Origin: Corynebacterium flavescens
GTDB taxonomy: Bacteria; Actinomycetota; Actinomycetes; Mycobacteriales; Mycobacteriaceae
NCBI RefSeq assembly: GCF_008693105.1
Contig: NZ_VXKK01000013.1
Coordinates: forward strand, 1 to 64,000
Direction: 5' to 3'
Length of the DNA: 64,000 nucleotides
Shown here: positions 44,755 through 56,420 of the stretch, one piece after another
How positions within the stretch are numbered: the first letter of the stretch is position 1
How the letters are laid out: the number at the start of each line of letters is the position of its first letter
Translations under genes and position numbers: made by a program
Notes under the pieces: generated by a model
What the model was told of the DNA's origin: nothing
The model's input: the letters and a program-made list of their open reading frames with translations, nothing else
Databases searched by the model: none

Positions 44755-45566
44755 CGGCTGGTTGTGCGAGCGGCCTTCCAGCCGGCCGCGGCGGCGACGA
44801 GGACGCAAAGCCCAAAGCCCACCCAGGCATCGGAGACGGTGGTGGAGAAGTTCTGCGCCCAGAGCTGGATGCGGTACTGGGCATCGGTGCTGAAAAGTGC
44901 AGGCAGTGTTGCCGTGCCGTGGCTAGTGAGGAACACCAGCCCCACCGCGGCAAGCAGCAGCCCGGACAACATCGACAAGGTGTTGGTGCGCAGCGGGCCG
45001 AGGCTCACGGCCCGCCCGCGCAGCCAGGAACGCCCGCCGATGTCACAGTGATCCCACGTTGCAGCGAGAAGGAAAAGCGGGGCCGCCATCCCCGCCGCAT
45101 AAGCCACCATGATGAGGGCGCCATAGAGGCCGGATCCCGCCGCCGCGGCGGTGGTCAGGACCGCACCTAGAAGCGGTCCCGCACAAAATCCCGCGAAGCC
45201 ATAGACCGCGCCGAGCGCAAAGACCGCGGGGATACCGTGCCCGCGCCCCACCCGCGCGCTCAGGCGGTTCAGGCCCGGGATGCTAAACCCGCCGCCGCAG
45301 AAGGCATAGATGCCTAGGGCAATGAGCACCCAGCCCGCGAGCACAATGACCGTATCGCGATAGCGCAGCGCAAGGGCCGCCACGCCCATGCCCACCGGAA
45401 CCAAGGTCACGCACAATCCCAGGAAGAACACCAGGGTGCGGAAGAGAAGCTGGCGCGTGGAGCTAAAAGCATAGGCAAAAAACGCCGGAAGCAAGAGGGC
45501 GGAACATGGGCTAATAAGGCTGAGGATTCCCGCCAAGAACGCGCCCAGCAGGCCTATGGAGATCAT
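44751..45566 (-). CDS. ccdA: CcdA-type thiol-reductant transporter
   Basis: A 271-residue membrane protein with about seven helices. The first reads GLLGAFLAGILSLISPCSALLLPAF, with Cys in ISPCS; the partner Cys is in YGFAGFCAGPLLGA. Both are the redox pair that moves electrons from cytoplasmic thioredoxin to the outer face. The ATG (45564-45566) overlaps the TGA of a 30-codon ORF, which itself overlaps the DsbA-like gene, so the three are translationally coupled. Confidence 0.88.
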   Translation of the reverse strand: MISIGLLGAFLAGILSLISPCSALLLPAFFAYAFSSTRQLLFRTLVFFLGLCVTLVPVGMGVAALALRYRDTVIVLAGWVLIALGIYAFCGGGFSIPGLNRLSARVGRGHGIPAVFALGAVYGFAGFCAGPLLGAVLTTAAAAGSGLYGALIMVAYAAGMAAPLFLLAATWDHCDIGGRSWLRGRAVSLGPLRTNTLSMLSGLLLAAVGLVFLTSHGTATLPALFSTDAQYRIQLWAQNFSTTVSDAWVGFGLCVLVAAAAGWKAARTTSR

Positions 45567-45655
45567 GATATTTCCCCCAGTCCGTAGCCTAAGAACACGG
45601 CGGCGAGAATGAGCGCGGCGATGAAAAGCCACACACTCCAATGTGGCTTAAGCAT
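45563..45655 (-). CDS. 30-residue single-helix membrane peptide between dsbA-like and ccdA
   Basis: MLKPHWSVWLFIAALILAAV followed by FLGYGLGEIS: a short basic start and one membrane helix. The ATG (45653-45655) lies across the upstream gene's end (CATGCTTAA), and the TGA overlaps the ccdA start in the form ATGA. Such tight fits on both sides are typical of real coupled genes. Without it, ribosomes leaving the DsbA-like gene would be 80 bases short of ccdA. No family is recognised. Confidence 0.65.
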   Translation of the reverse strand: MLKPHWSVWLFIAALILAAVFLGYGLGEIS

Positions 45656-46592
45656 GCGGCGCAGGCACCGTGACCTCTCCGCTGGCCACCTTGTTGAGCT
45701 GCTCCAGGATGGTGGACTCGAATACCTCGCTGGGCTGCGCGCCGGAGACGAAAGCATCTCCCACGAGGAAAGAAGGCGTGCCGGTGATGCCGATGCTGGA
45801 AGCATAGGAGCGCGCCTCGTCGAGGATGGAATCATAGGTATCTCCGGTTGCCGCGGCCCGAAAGGCGTCGATATCGGCAACGCCGGCTTCGGTAGCAAAG
45901 CGCACGAAGTCCTCGATGCCGAATTCCGGGTGGCCATTGATGTCCCGGCTGGCGGTATAGAGCGCCTCCTTGAACTCATAGAACTTGCCCTGCGCCGCGG
46001 CGGCGCGCCCGGCCTTGGCCGCCTCGACTGCGTGCGGGCCGTTGACGGGGAAGTCATTCCACTCGATACGCACGAGCCCGGAATCAACGTACTTGCTTAT
46101 AAGCCCCGGCTCGGTCTGGTTGGCGTAGCGCGAGCAGAAGGGGCACTCGAAGTCAGAGAACTCTGAAATCACCACGGGGGCATCAACCGCCCCGATTGCG
46201 AAGGGATCCGTGGGGTTACGGCGGTGGACGTTGAGGATGTCCTCGTTGGAGTTAAGCTCCCCGCCAGGTCCCCACAGTTGTGGATCACCCTTGCCATCCG
46301 CAAAGTTCTTGCCCGGTGTGAGTTTCGCGGTGACCTCCTCGAGGCTGAGTTGGCCGGAAGCGGCGGTGGAAGAAGTGGCAGCGGCTTGAGCAGGTGCCTG
46401 TCCCGCTGCTTCTTCAGAGGAGCCGCGGGTGCCCAAGAGGTAGCCCACGACTAAGGCTAGGACGACTACTACTGCCACCAACACCCAGACGAGCGGGCTC
46501 AATGCCCCCAGCGCGGAACGCGGGGCGGCCCCGGCGATGGGGCCGGAGAAGCGGTTATTAGGATCTTGCTCAGAGGAGTGTGGGGTAGGCAT
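45648..46592 (-). CDS. Membrane-anchored DsbA-like thioredoxin-fold protein
   Basis: A 314-residue protein: a cytoplasmic Pro/Ser-rich N-terminus, one membrane helix (about 35-53, LVWVLVAVVVVLALVVGYLLG), a linker, and a DsbA-type domain. The active site is FECPFCSRYA (CPFC, near 150) and the cis-Pro loop is GITGTPSFLVG near 273. It probably oxidises or isomerises disulfides in exported proteins, an essential activity in Actinobacteria. First gene of the unit with the microprotein and ccdA. Confidence 0.87.
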   Translation of the reverse strand: MPTPHSSEQDPNNRFSGPIAGAAPRSALGALSPLVWVLVAVVVVLALVVGYLLGTRGSSEEAAGQAPAQAAATSSTAASGQLSLEEVTAKLTPGKNFADGKGDPQLWGPGGELNSNEDILNVHRRNPTDPFAIGAVDAPVVISEFSDFECPFCSRYANQTEPGLISKYVDSGLVRIEWNDFPVNGPHAVEAAKAGRAAAAQGKFYEFKEALYTASRDINGHPEFGIEDFVRFATEAGVADIDAFRAAATGDTYDSILDEARSYASSIGITGTPSFLVGDAFVSGAQPSEVFESTILEQLNKVASGEVTVPAPHA

Positions 46593-46649
46593 GAATATTA
46601 TCCTAACAAGCAGGCCTGCAAGGGTTCTCTCTCCGCGCCAGTGTTTCCG

Positions 46650-47513
46650 CTAGTCCTCGGCGGCGGCGAGGAGGTAGTCCCCATAGCCAGATTTGAGCAG
46701 CGGGGTGGCAAGCTCACGCAGCGCGGCCTGGGAGATGAAGCCCTCGTGGTAGGCGGCCACCTCGGGGGAGCCGATGACTATGCCGGTGCGCTTTTGCATG
46801 ACCTCGACGTAGGCTGCGGCCTCGCTCATGGAATCCACGGTTCCGGTATCGAGCCAGACATCGCCGCGGCGCAGGCGCTTGACCTGCAGGGCACCGCGGC
46901 GCAGGTACTCCTCGTTGACGGCGGTGATCTCCAATTCTCCGCGCGCGGAGGGGCGGATCGACTTAGCTATGTCAACCACGTCCCCGTCGTAGAAGTACAA
47001 GCCCACCACGGCGTGGCTGGACTTGGGCTGCGCTGGCTTTTCTTCGATGGAGAGCGCTTGGCCCGCCGCATCGAATTCGACGACGCCGTAGCGCTGCGGA
47101 TCGGAGACCTCGTAGGCGAAGATGATCCCGCCGCCGGGGCGACGGCACTGGGGCAGAGCACTAGAAAAGCTGTGGCCGTCGAAGATATTGTCGCCCAGGA
47201 CGAGGGCGACAGCATCGCCGGCGATGAAGTCCTCGGCGATGATGAAGGCCTGGGCAAGTCCCTCCGGGTGGGGCTGAACGGCGTAGTCAAGCAGCAGGCC
47301 GAATTGGGAACCGTCGCCCAAGAGCCGGCGAAAGGACTCCGCATCTTCCGGGGTGGTGATGATGAGTATCTCGCGGATGCCGGCCTGGATGAGCGTGGTC
47401 AGGGGGTAGTAGACCATCGGCTTGTCGTAGATGGGCATGAGCTGCTTGGAAATCCCCTTGGTGATGGGATAGAGCCGGGTGCCCGAGCCGCCGGCGAGAA
47501 TGATGCCTTTCAT
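46650..47513 (-). CDS. rmlA: Glucose-1-phosphate thymidylyltransferase
   Basis: First step of dTDP-L-rhamnose synthesis. A 287-residue protein starting [20 protein letters not shown], the nucleotide-binding signature, then [31 protein letters not shown] and [11 protein letters not shown]. Rhamnose links arabinogalactan to peptidoglycan in this order. Last gene of the rmlB-rmlCD-rmlA unit, 24 bases after rmlCD. Confidence 0.95.
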   Translation of the reverse strand: MKGIILAGGSGTRLYPITKGISKQLMPIYDKPMVYYPLTTLIQAGIREILIITTPEDAESFRRLLGDGSQFGLLLDYAVQPHPEGLAQAFIIAEDFIAGDAVALVLGDNIFDGHSFSSALPQCRRPGGGIIFAYEVSDPQRYGVVEFDAAGQALSIEEKPAQPKSSHAVVGLYFYDGDVVDIAKSIRPSARGELEITAVNEEYLRRGALQVKRLRRGDVWLDTGTVDSMSEAAAYVEVMQKRTGIVIGSPEVAAYHEGFISQAALRELATPLLKSGYGDYLLAAAED

Positions 47514-47537
47514 GATTTCTCCCTTGTCGTGCCAGGT

Positions 47538-48883
47538 TTAGGCGGCGGGGTAGAGGGCCAGGTAGAGCGCCAAGGCGGCGCGCCAGTTCATCGGATGGAA
47601 GCCAGTGGCCTCAAGTTTATCCAAGCTCAGGGTGGACTCGGCCGGCCGTGGGGCGGCGTCGCCGTGCGCGGCGGCATACTCGGCGGTGCTCACCGGGTGG
47701 ACCTCGGCCGGGTCGTGGCCCAGGCCAATGAAGGTGGCCATGGCCAGCTCGTCACGGCCCACCGTATCGCCGGAGTTGGAGACGTTATAGACGCCGTAGT
47801 CCGCGCGAGATTTCAGTAGGTGCACGATGGCGCCTGCGAGATCTTCGGCGAAGGTGGGGCGCCCGCGTTGATCGTTGACCACCTCCGGGTGGATCCCGCG
47901 CTCGGCTAGAGAGCGCATGGTGGCAATGAAGTTGGCTCCGTCCCCGAATACCCAGGACGTGCGGATGACATAGTGGCGCGGTGCGGTGCGTGCAGCCGTT
48001 TCCCCAGCGGCTTTGGAGGCGCCGTAGGCGCTCAAAGGAGAGGGCGATTCAGCTTCGGCGTGCAGCGACTCTCTGCCATCAAAAACATAGTCCGAGGAAA
48101 CGTGCACCAGGGTGAGGTTGTTGCGCGCGGCTATGGCGGCCAGGTTCGCTGGGGCCTGCGCGTTGACCTGCCAAGCAGCTGCCCTATCCTCCTCCGCCTT
48201 ATCCACCGCGTTATAGGCGGCGCAGTTAATGATCGCGGAGTACTGCCGCCAGGGCCGCTGCGGCGGGTGGGTGACATCGAAGTCCGTGCGGTCGCAGTAC
48301 TCGGCCTCGGGCAGTAGCTTGCGCAGAGCCCGGCCGAGCTGGCCATTCGCGCCGGTGACAAGGATCTTGCGCGGCGACATCGGGCTCACTGCATCCAGGT
48401 GCGGGTGGGCGCGGTCCTTGGCGGAGATTTCCGTGGGCTCAAGCGGCCAATCCACCATGTGGAGGTTGACCGCAGTATATTCTGCATCCGGGGACCAGTG
48501 GTCATCGACCAAATAGGAATAGGAGGTTTCCTCCAAGGCCTGGAAGCCATTGGCGACGCCGCGGGGAACAAACACCGCGGTCCCCGGGTCAATGACGTGG
48601 GTGACCAGCTGGCCAAAGGTCGGCGAACCGGCGCGCAGGTCGCACCAGGCCCCAAAGACCTTGCCATAGGCCACAGAGACCAGCTTGTCCCAGGGCTCGG
48701 CGTGCAAACCGCGGGTGACGCCAGCCTGCGCGTTATAGGAAACGTTATTTTGCACGGGCATAAAGCCATCTAGCTGCGTCATCTTCTCGCGCTGCCAGTT
48801 CTCCTTGAACCAACCGCGGTTGTCGCCGTGGACGTCGAGGGAAATGATGAGCAGCCCGGGAATGGCGGTGGAAGTGGTCTGCA

Positions 48884-48884
<1 letters not shown>
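47538..48884 (-). CDS. rmlCD: Fused RmlC-RmlD (dTDP-4-keto-rhamnose epimerase and reductase)
   Basis: A 448-residue two-domain enzyme. Residues 1-190 are a cupin epimerase (RmlC: HGDNRGWFKENW, RGLHAEPWDKLV, FVPRGVANGFQ). Residues 197-448 are a short-chain reductase (RmlD: ILVTGANGQLGRAL, HVSSDYVFDG, YGASKAAGE catalytic Tyr and Lys). The fusion joins steps 3 and 4 of dTDP-rhamnose synthesis and is known in corynebacteria. The ATG overlaps the rmlB stop (TAATG); upstream in-frame codons belong to rmlB territory. Confidence 0.92.
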
Positions 48885-51272
<2,388 letters not shown>

Positions 51273-51378
51273 AATGCTGCGATCCTACCGCCCTAGCGAA
51301 GCTGGGACCCTATCGCCCGCTTAAATAAGCACTGATAAAAATCAGAGAATGTTTAATCCTCGATCTCCGCGCTGTGGG

Positions 51379-52440
51379 TTAGGCGCCGAGTGCGTCCTTG
51401 AATACTGGCCAGGACTTCTCCAGGTCCTCGCGCCAGCCCGGCCAGGAGTGGGTTCCGGCGTTGCGGAAGTTATAGGTGGCTTCGATTCCCTTGGAGTCGA
51501 GCTTGGACTTGAGGTTGTGGGTGCAGTGGTTAGCTGCGGCCTCGATGACGCCGCCCTCGACCTGCAGCTGTGCCGCGCCAACTGAGGCTACAACAGGATT
51601 TTCGCCCCGGTTAGTCCAATAAGAGGGCATGTCCGTCTCGCCAGCTAGACCAGAGGCCGAAGAAATGTAGAGGGCGCTGCCGCGAAGGTTCTCGGCGTTG
51701 ACGAGTGCGTCGTTGTAGACGTTGTTGGGGCTGCCCTGCGGTCCCCACATCTGCTCAGGCTGTGCGCCGCCACGGTTGACGGTCAGGCGCAGGAACTCAT
51801 ACTCGAGCGGGTAGGAGGTGGCAGCGCAACCGGCGTAGGAGCCCACAGCGTTGTACATGCCTTGGTTGTGCTGTGCCAGCAGCAGCGAGGAGGTAGCAGA
51901 CATGGACATGCCGGCGATGGCACGCTTGTCACTGGCCTTCAGATAAGGCTCGATGGCTCTCGGGAGTTCCTTGGTTAGGAAGGTCTCCCACTTCTGCTTG
52001 CCCTGAAGGTACTGGCTATTGGGCTCTTGCTCCCAGTCGGTGTAGAAGGAGAAGGCGCCAGCCTGCGGGATAACAACGTTGACGTCTTTGTCCTTGTAGA
52101 AGTCCACGACGTTGGAGTTGCTCAGCCAGTCGGTGTTTTGCTCCGAGCTACCTGCACCATTGAGCAAGTAGATGGTGGGGCGCCCCTCGGTCTTGGCGGG
52201 GATGACAGCGAGGGGAATTTCGCGGCCGTCCATGGCGGGGGAGGTGGCCTGCAGCTTCTTTACCTCGGGCCGGTTTGCATCTTCGCCGGGGATAACCCAG
52301 TTCTGGTTGGAGATTTCTGGGGTGATCTCCAGATCCGAAATCACGGACAGTTGCTGTCCCTCATCGGCGGAGGCAAGGGGAGCGGAGAATACGCCCGCGG
52401 CAACGGTGGCGGCGGCGACGATAGAGCTGATGCGCTTCAT
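51379..52440 (-). CDS. cmt: Secreted corynomycolyltransferase (antigen 85 / Cmt family)
   Basis: A 353-residue exported alpha/beta hydrolase. Signal peptide ends FSAPLASA (residue 25). The nucleophile elbow is AGMSMSATSS; the oxyanion region is IYLLNGAGSSEQNTDW; the catalytic His is in GTHSWPGW near the end. It transfers corynomycolates between trehalose, arabinogalactan or small porins in the outer membrane. A TATAAA and GGAAAGAAG lie just upstream of the ATG. It diverges from the small porin-like ORF at 52830. Confidence 0.93.
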   Translation of the reverse strand: MKRISSIVAAATVAAGVFSAPLASADEGQQLSVISDLEITPEISNQNWVIPGEDANRPEVKKLQATSPAMDGREIPLAVIPAKTEGRPTIYLLNGAGSSEQNTDWLSNSNVVDFYKDKDVNVVIPQAGAFSFYTDWEQEPNSQYLQGKQKWETFLTKELPRAIEPYLKASDKRAIAGMSMSATSSLLLAQHNQGMYNAVGSYAGCAATSYPLEYEFLRLTVNRGGAQPEQMWGPQGSPNNVYNDALVNAENLRGSALYISSASGLAGETDMPSYWTNRGENPVVASVGAAQLQVEGGVIEAAANHCTHNLKSKLDSKGIEATYNFRNAGTHSWPGWREDLEKSWPVFKDALGA

Positions 52441-52733
52441 AGCTTCTTTCCAGGAGTTTATAGAGTCGGGTTAAGAGTACTGTGCGTCATGCACCTTGTA
52501 CAGCGCTTGGGTCAAAGAAGTCCCAAGGACGTTCCCAGCCTGCTGGCAGGTATTCATCGAGAACAATCGCTGGCGATGCCTTTGGCGTTAGCTCTTTGCC
52601 CGCGACGGGTGGAGGATACGGGTGTAGTTAAAGGTTAAAGCACGCCTGTAACCAGTGGTGCCAATGTTGCAGGTGTGTCATAATTTGAGTGCTGAAAAGT
52701 CACGCTCGTGTAACGTTCAACGTGGTTATTGCG
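52441..52733. other. Intergenic region between cmt and the porin-like ORF
   Basis: Just under 300 bases with the cmt promoter on the left (minus strand) and no recognisable gene. Short frames occur on both strands but have no ribosome-binding site or family match. Confidence 0.5.
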
Positions 52734-52762
52734 TTGAACAGAGCAGACCGTGCCGGTATATA
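52734..52762 (+). promoter_or_regulatory. Near-consensus promoter of the porin-like ORF
   Basis: TTGAAC (52734-52739) and TATATA (52757-52762) are separated by exactly 17 bases, a strong vegetative promoter by corynebacterial standards. Transcription would start near 52769, giving a leader of about 60 bases. The stretch GCCGGTATA is repeated around the -10. Confidence 0.65.
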
Positions 52763-52829
52763 GCCGGTATAGCGCCGGCATGGTGCAAGCAAGGCACCAG
52801 ACGAAAACACAAGAAAAGAGATAAAAAAG

Positions 52830-52946
52830 ATGAACCTCAGCCCTATCGATTCCATCATCGTCATGATCAATAATTTCCTCGGCCAGTTCGTCCACGCCGG
52901 TTCTTCCGCTTCCTCGGACTGGGCCTTGATGCTGGGCATGTTCTAA
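52830..52946 (+). CDS. Candidate small alpha-helical outer-membrane porin (PorA/PorH-like)
   Basis: A 38-codon ORF, MNLSPIDSIIVMINNFLGQF then VHAGSSASSDWALMLGMF. It has no signal peptide, is slightly acidic, and forms an amphipathic helix (L3, I6, I10, I13, L17, F20 on one face; S4, D7, N14, G18, H22 on the other). Corynebacterial PorA and PorH are 40-60 residue acidic peptides without signal peptides, mycoloylated on Ser; SSASS here offers acceptors, and a mycolyltransferase is next door. AAGAG and AAAAAG precede the ATG, and a 17-base-spaced promoter lies upstream. No sequence identity to known porins can be checked here. Confidence 0.6.
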   Translation: MNLSPIDSIIVMINNFLGQFVHAGSSASSDWALMLGMF

Positions 52947-53055
52947 GCCAATCCCCGGCTGGTTCTTTGCACGCTCAGTGGTCTTTAGAGCCCCAAGTGG
53001 GCAAAATCCAGCCAAGTGCGCGACACCGTGAACAAAGTTACGTATTGTATGGGAC

Positions 53056-54468
53056 GTGACTAAAGAACATTATGACGTTGTAGTACTCGGCGCGGGCCCT
53101 GGCGGGTACGTTGCCGCCATTCGTGCCGCGCAACTGGGTAAGAAAGTTGCCGTTATTGAGAAGCAGTACTGGGGTGGTGTCTGCCTCAACGTAGGCTGCA
53201 TCCCCTCCAAGGCTTTGCTCAAGAACGCCGAGGTTGCGCACACCTTCAACCACGAGGCTAAGGACTTTGGCATTTCCGGCGAGGTCACCTTCGACTACGG
53301 TGCAGCGCACAAGCGCTCCCGGAAGGTATCCGCCGGCATCGTCAGGGGTGTGCACTACCTCATGAAGAAGAACAAGATCACTGAAATCAATGGTCTGGGT
53401 TCCTTCACCGATGCCAAGACCATCGAAATCACCGAGGGCGATGACAAAGGCAAGACCCTCACCTTCGATAACTGCATCATCGCCACCGGCTCCGTCGTGC
53501 GCTCCCTGCCCGGCGTGGAAATCGGCGGAAACATCGTCTCCTATGAGGAGCAGATCCTCAAAGAGGATGCCCCGAAGTCCATGGTCATCGTGGGCGCAGG
53601 CGCCATCGGCATGGAATTTGCCTACGTCCTGGCCAACTATGGCGTTGACGTCACCATCGTCGAGTTCATGGACCGCGTCCTGCCCAACGAGGACAAGGAC
53701 GTCTCCAAAGAGATTGCTAAGCAGTACAAGAAGCTTGGCGTGAAGCTGCTGACCGGCTACAAGACCACCGCCATCAAGGACAACGGCGACAACGTCACCG
53801 TTGAGGTGGAGTCCAAGGACGGCTCCAAGAGCGATTCCCTCACCGTCGATCGCTGCATGGTCTCCATCGGCTTTGCCCCGCGCGTCAAGGGCTTCGGTCT
53901 CGAAAACACCGGCGTGGAGCTCACCGAGCGCGGCGCCATCGCCATCGATGACAACATGCGCACCAACGTCGAGAGCATCTACGCCATCGGCGATGTCACT
54001 GCCAAGCTGCAGCTGGCGCACGTGGCAGAGGCACAGGGCGTCGTAGCGGCAGAAACCTTGGCCGGCGCGGAGACGCAGCTGCTCGGTGACTACATGAACA
54101 TGCCGCGCGCCACCTTCTGTAACCCGCAGGTCGCCTCCTTCGGCTACACCGAAGAAGCCGCGCGCGAGAAGTTCCCAGACCGCGACATCAAGGTCTCCGT
54201 ATTCCCCTTCTCCGCCAATGGCAAGGCAGCCGGCCTCAACGAGACCGCAGGCTTTGTCAAGCTCATCGCTGATGGTGAGTTCGGCGAGCTTATCGGCGGC
54301 CACCTCGTGGGCTCCAACGTCTCCGAGCTGTTGCCGGAGCTCACCCTGGCGCAGCGATTCGACCTCACCGCTGAGGAAATCGGGCGCAACGTCCACACTC
54401 ACCCGACTCTCTCGGAGGCCATGAAAGAGGCCGCGGAGGGAATCAACGGCCACATGATCAACCTCTAG
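53056..54468 (+). CDS. lpd: Dihydrolipoamide dehydrogenase
   Basis: E3 of the pyruvate and 2-oxoglutarate dehydrogenase complexes. A 470-residue flavoprotein: FAD motif [14 protein letters not shown] (7-20), redox disulfide [13 protein letters not shown] (C43, C48), NAD motif [13 protein letters not shown] near 179, and the His-Glu pair near the end ([12 protein letters not shown]). It starts with GTG. Next to ramB and sdhCAB, the same order as in C. glutamicum. Confidence 0.96.
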   Translation: MTKEHYDVVVLGAGPGGYVAAIRAAQLGKKVAVIEKQYWGGVCLNVGCIPSKALLKNAEVAHTFNHEAKDFGISGEVTFDYGAAHKRSRKVSAGIVRGVHYLMKKNKITEINGLGSFTDAKTIEITEGDDKGKTLTFDNCIIATGSVVRSLPGVEIGGNIVSYEEQILKEDAPKSMVIVGAGAIGMEFAYVLANYGVDVTIVEFMDRVLPNEDKDVSKEIAKQYKKLGVKLLTGYKTTAIKDNGDNVTVEVESKDGSKSDSLTVDRCMVSIGFAPRVKGFGLENTGVELTERGAIAIDDNMRTNVESIYAIGDVTAKLQLAHVAEAQGVVAAETLAGAETQLLGDYMNMPRATFCNPQVASFGYTEEAAREKFPDRDIKVSVFPFSANGKAAGLNETAGFVKLIADGEFGELIGGHLVGSNVSELLPELTLAQRFDLTAEEIGRNVHTHPTLSEAMKEAAEGINGHMINL

Positions 54469-54500
54469 GCCTTTCTTAATAAGACTTGGCTCAGGCCCTT

Positions 54501-54559
54501 AGCGCCCACGCCACGATATGCTTCCTTCCTCGCGGAAGGGGCCTCGTGGCGTGGGCGCT
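54501..54559. terminator. Bidirectional terminator between lpd and ramB
   Basis: AGCGCCCACGCCACGA (54501-54516) pairs perfectly over 16 bases with TCGTGGCGTGGGCGCT (54544-54559), with a nested CTTCC/GGAAG hairpin in the loop. It lies between convergent lpd and ramB. T-runs are short. Confidence 0.8.
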
Positions 54560-54630
54560 TTGTGTTCGGTGGTGCCTTCTCTGCCTGGCGACGTCGCCAA
54601 GCAGCGAAGGGGCACGGGTGGTTGGCGCGG

Positions 54631-56040
54631 TTAGTAGGGAGCGACGGCGGAACGGTGGGCGTCGATTGTCAGGGCCTCGTGGATGGGGGGGAAGGCGCGC
54701 TGAGCGCAATTGACGCGGGGGCACGTGCGGCAACCAGCGCCGATGGGGGTGGCGGTGGAAAGGTTCTCGAGGTCGAGGCCGGCGGCGTAGACGGTGCGGT
54801 CGGCGTGGCGAGCCTCGCAGCCTAGGCCCACCGCGAAGAGCTTGTTTGTCTCCCCGTAGCGGCCCTGGTGGTGCTGGACCGCGCGCGAAATCCACAGATA
54901 ATTACGGCCGTCGGGCATCTGCGCGAGCTGGCGGGAGATGACGCCCGGCCGGCCAAAGGTCTCATAGATATTCCACAGCGGGCAGGTGCCACCCGAGTTG
55001 GAAAAATGCACGCCGGTGGCCGATTGCCGCTTCGACATATTGCCGGCGCGGTCCACGCGCACGAAAGTAAAAGGAATGCCGCGCTTATTGGGGCGCTGCA
55101 GGGTAGACAGGCGGGAGGCTACCGTTTCATAGCCCACCCCGAAGACCTGGCAGAGGTACTCCACGTCATAGCCTGACTGCTCCGCCTCGGCGTGAATGGT
55201 GGAATAGGGCAGCACGGTGGCTGCAGCGAAATAGCTGGCGATGCCGCGCCGGGCAAGGTTCCGGGAGGCGTCGGAGGTGAATGGTTCTTGGGAAATTAGC
55301 TCGTCGATCAGTGGTTCTGCTTCCAAGAAGCTGAGCTCGGCGGCCATGCGGAAGGCGCGCTGGCCCTCGCTGAGCCGGCTGGCCAAGCGGAATGCGCCGG
55401 ATTCGCGGTCGAAGCGGTGCAAGGTGCCATCCATCTGGGGGGTGACGATGATGTCGACGCCGTGCTTATCGCGCAGACGCTGTGCCAGGGCGTGCTCGGT
55501 TTCGGAGATCTGGAAGGGCGCAACGTCGATCTCTTGTGCCAAGGATTCGGCGTGGAGATCGAGGGCATCGAGGTAGTTCTGGCGCGCGTAGAAGAAATCG
55601 CGGACCTCGTCATGGGGCATGGACAGGGCCTGGGGGTTATCGGTGGCGCGCCGGGTATCCGTGGCTAGCGAGAGCTTATCGCGCACGTTGCGGTAACGGC
55701 GGTGAATGTCAACGAGGGTGCGGGCCACGGTGGGATGGTTGTAGACAAGCTCGGAGAGCTCCTGCATCTCCACGGGGGAGGGGCACAGCTCCTTGTCTTG
55801 GATAACGTCTTGGATCTCCGCGAGTAGCCGGGAGTCATCGTCACGGGAAAAGAACGTTGCATCTACGCCGAAAGCCTCGGTGATGCGGAGCAAAACGGGG
55901 ACCGTTAGGGGCCGGACATCGTGCTCGATCTGGTTGACGTAGCTGGCCGAAAGTCCCAGGGTGGCGGCGAGCGAGGCCTGGCTGAGGTCGCGTTCACGGC
56001 GCAGCTGTCGCAGCCGCGAGCCTACGTATGTCTTACTCAT
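54631..56040 (-). CDS. ramB: RamB, regulator of acetate metabolism
   Basis: A 469-residue regulator: N-terminal Xre-type helix-turn-helix ([20 protein letters not shown], then [10 protein letters not shown]), a central IrrE/peptidase-like domain and a C-terminal DUF2083 region with cysteines ([32 protein letters not shown]) that may bind a metal or cluster. In C. glutamicum it represses acetate, glyoxylate-cycle and related genes on glucose. The ATG at 56038-56040 is preferred; the open frame upstream is unconserved. A RamB-like box lies in its own promoter. Confidence 0.93.
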   Translation of the reverse strand: MSKTYVGSRLRQLRRERDLSQASLAATLGLSASYVNQIEHDVRPLTVPVLLRITEAFGVDATFFSRDDDSRLLAEIQDVIQDKELCPSPVEMQELSELVYNHPTVARTLVDIHRRYRNVRDKLSLATDTRRATDNPQALSMPHDEVRDFFYARQNYLDALDLHAESLAQEIDVAPFQISETEHALAQRLRDKHGVDIIVTPQMDGTLHRFDRESGAFRLASRLSEGQRAFRMAAELSFLEAEPLIDELISQEPFTSDASRNLARRGIASYFAAATVLPYSTIHAEAEQSGYDVEYLCQVFGVGYETVASRLSTLQRPNKRGIPFTFVRVDRAGNMSKRQSATGVHFSNSGGTCPLWNIYETFGRPGVISRQLAQMPDGRNYLWISRAVQHHQGRYGETNKLFAVGLGCEARHADRTVYAAGLDLENLSTATPIGAGCRTCPRVNCAQRAFPPIHEALTIDAHRSAVAPY

Positions 56041-56080
56041 GACGGAAAGACTACCTGCCTGCCAACTGGTATAGCACCAT

Positions 56081-56092
56081 ATTTGCAAAGTT
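56081..56092. promoter_or_regulatory. RamB-like box in the ramB promoter
   Basis: ATTTGCAAAGTT, the reverse complement of the AACTTTGCAAAT-type RamB motif, 41 bases before the ramB start. RamB autorepression is known in C. glutamicum. Confidence 0.6.
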
Positions 56093-56198
56093 AGTGTGAA
56101 GCCTCTTAACCACACTGTGTAGAGGGGGCTTTTGGGGGAGGAACCCACCCGAAAGTTTGACGCCTAACGTGGGTGGAAAAGTCACTAGGACTACCCCG

Positions 56199-56214
56199 GG
56201 TGAGCAAGCTCACA
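56199..56214. promoter_or_regulatory. Strong candidate GlxR site between ramB and sdhC
   Basis: GGTGAGCAAGCTCACA matches 10 of 12 fixed positions of TGTGANNTANNTCACA and includes the palindrome GTGAGC-AA-GCTCAC. It lies about 160 bases from ramB and 207 from sdhC. Both genes are GlxR targets in C. glutamicum. Confidence 0.75.
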
Positions 56215-56420
56215 ATGGGCGGGTTAATTACGCAAGGCCAATATTGCGAAAAGGCAGTGAGCGAGGTAGTGGGGTTGCGGGAGTGACTAATAAAGGCGAT
56301 CCTTGCCTAAAGTCTCTTCGGTAGGAGGTAGAGAGCTCGTGTTGGGCGGTGAAACGGCCCGAAATCAACTAGTGACGTGTCCGAGGCCGTGCGTAAGGTA
56401 AAGGCGACAATGGAGGTGTC

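Noticed and set aside
53038..54453. 471-codon minus-strand frame opposite lpd
   Set aside because: Antisense shadow of a clearly conserved gene; composition is Gly/Asp/Val-rich without motifs.
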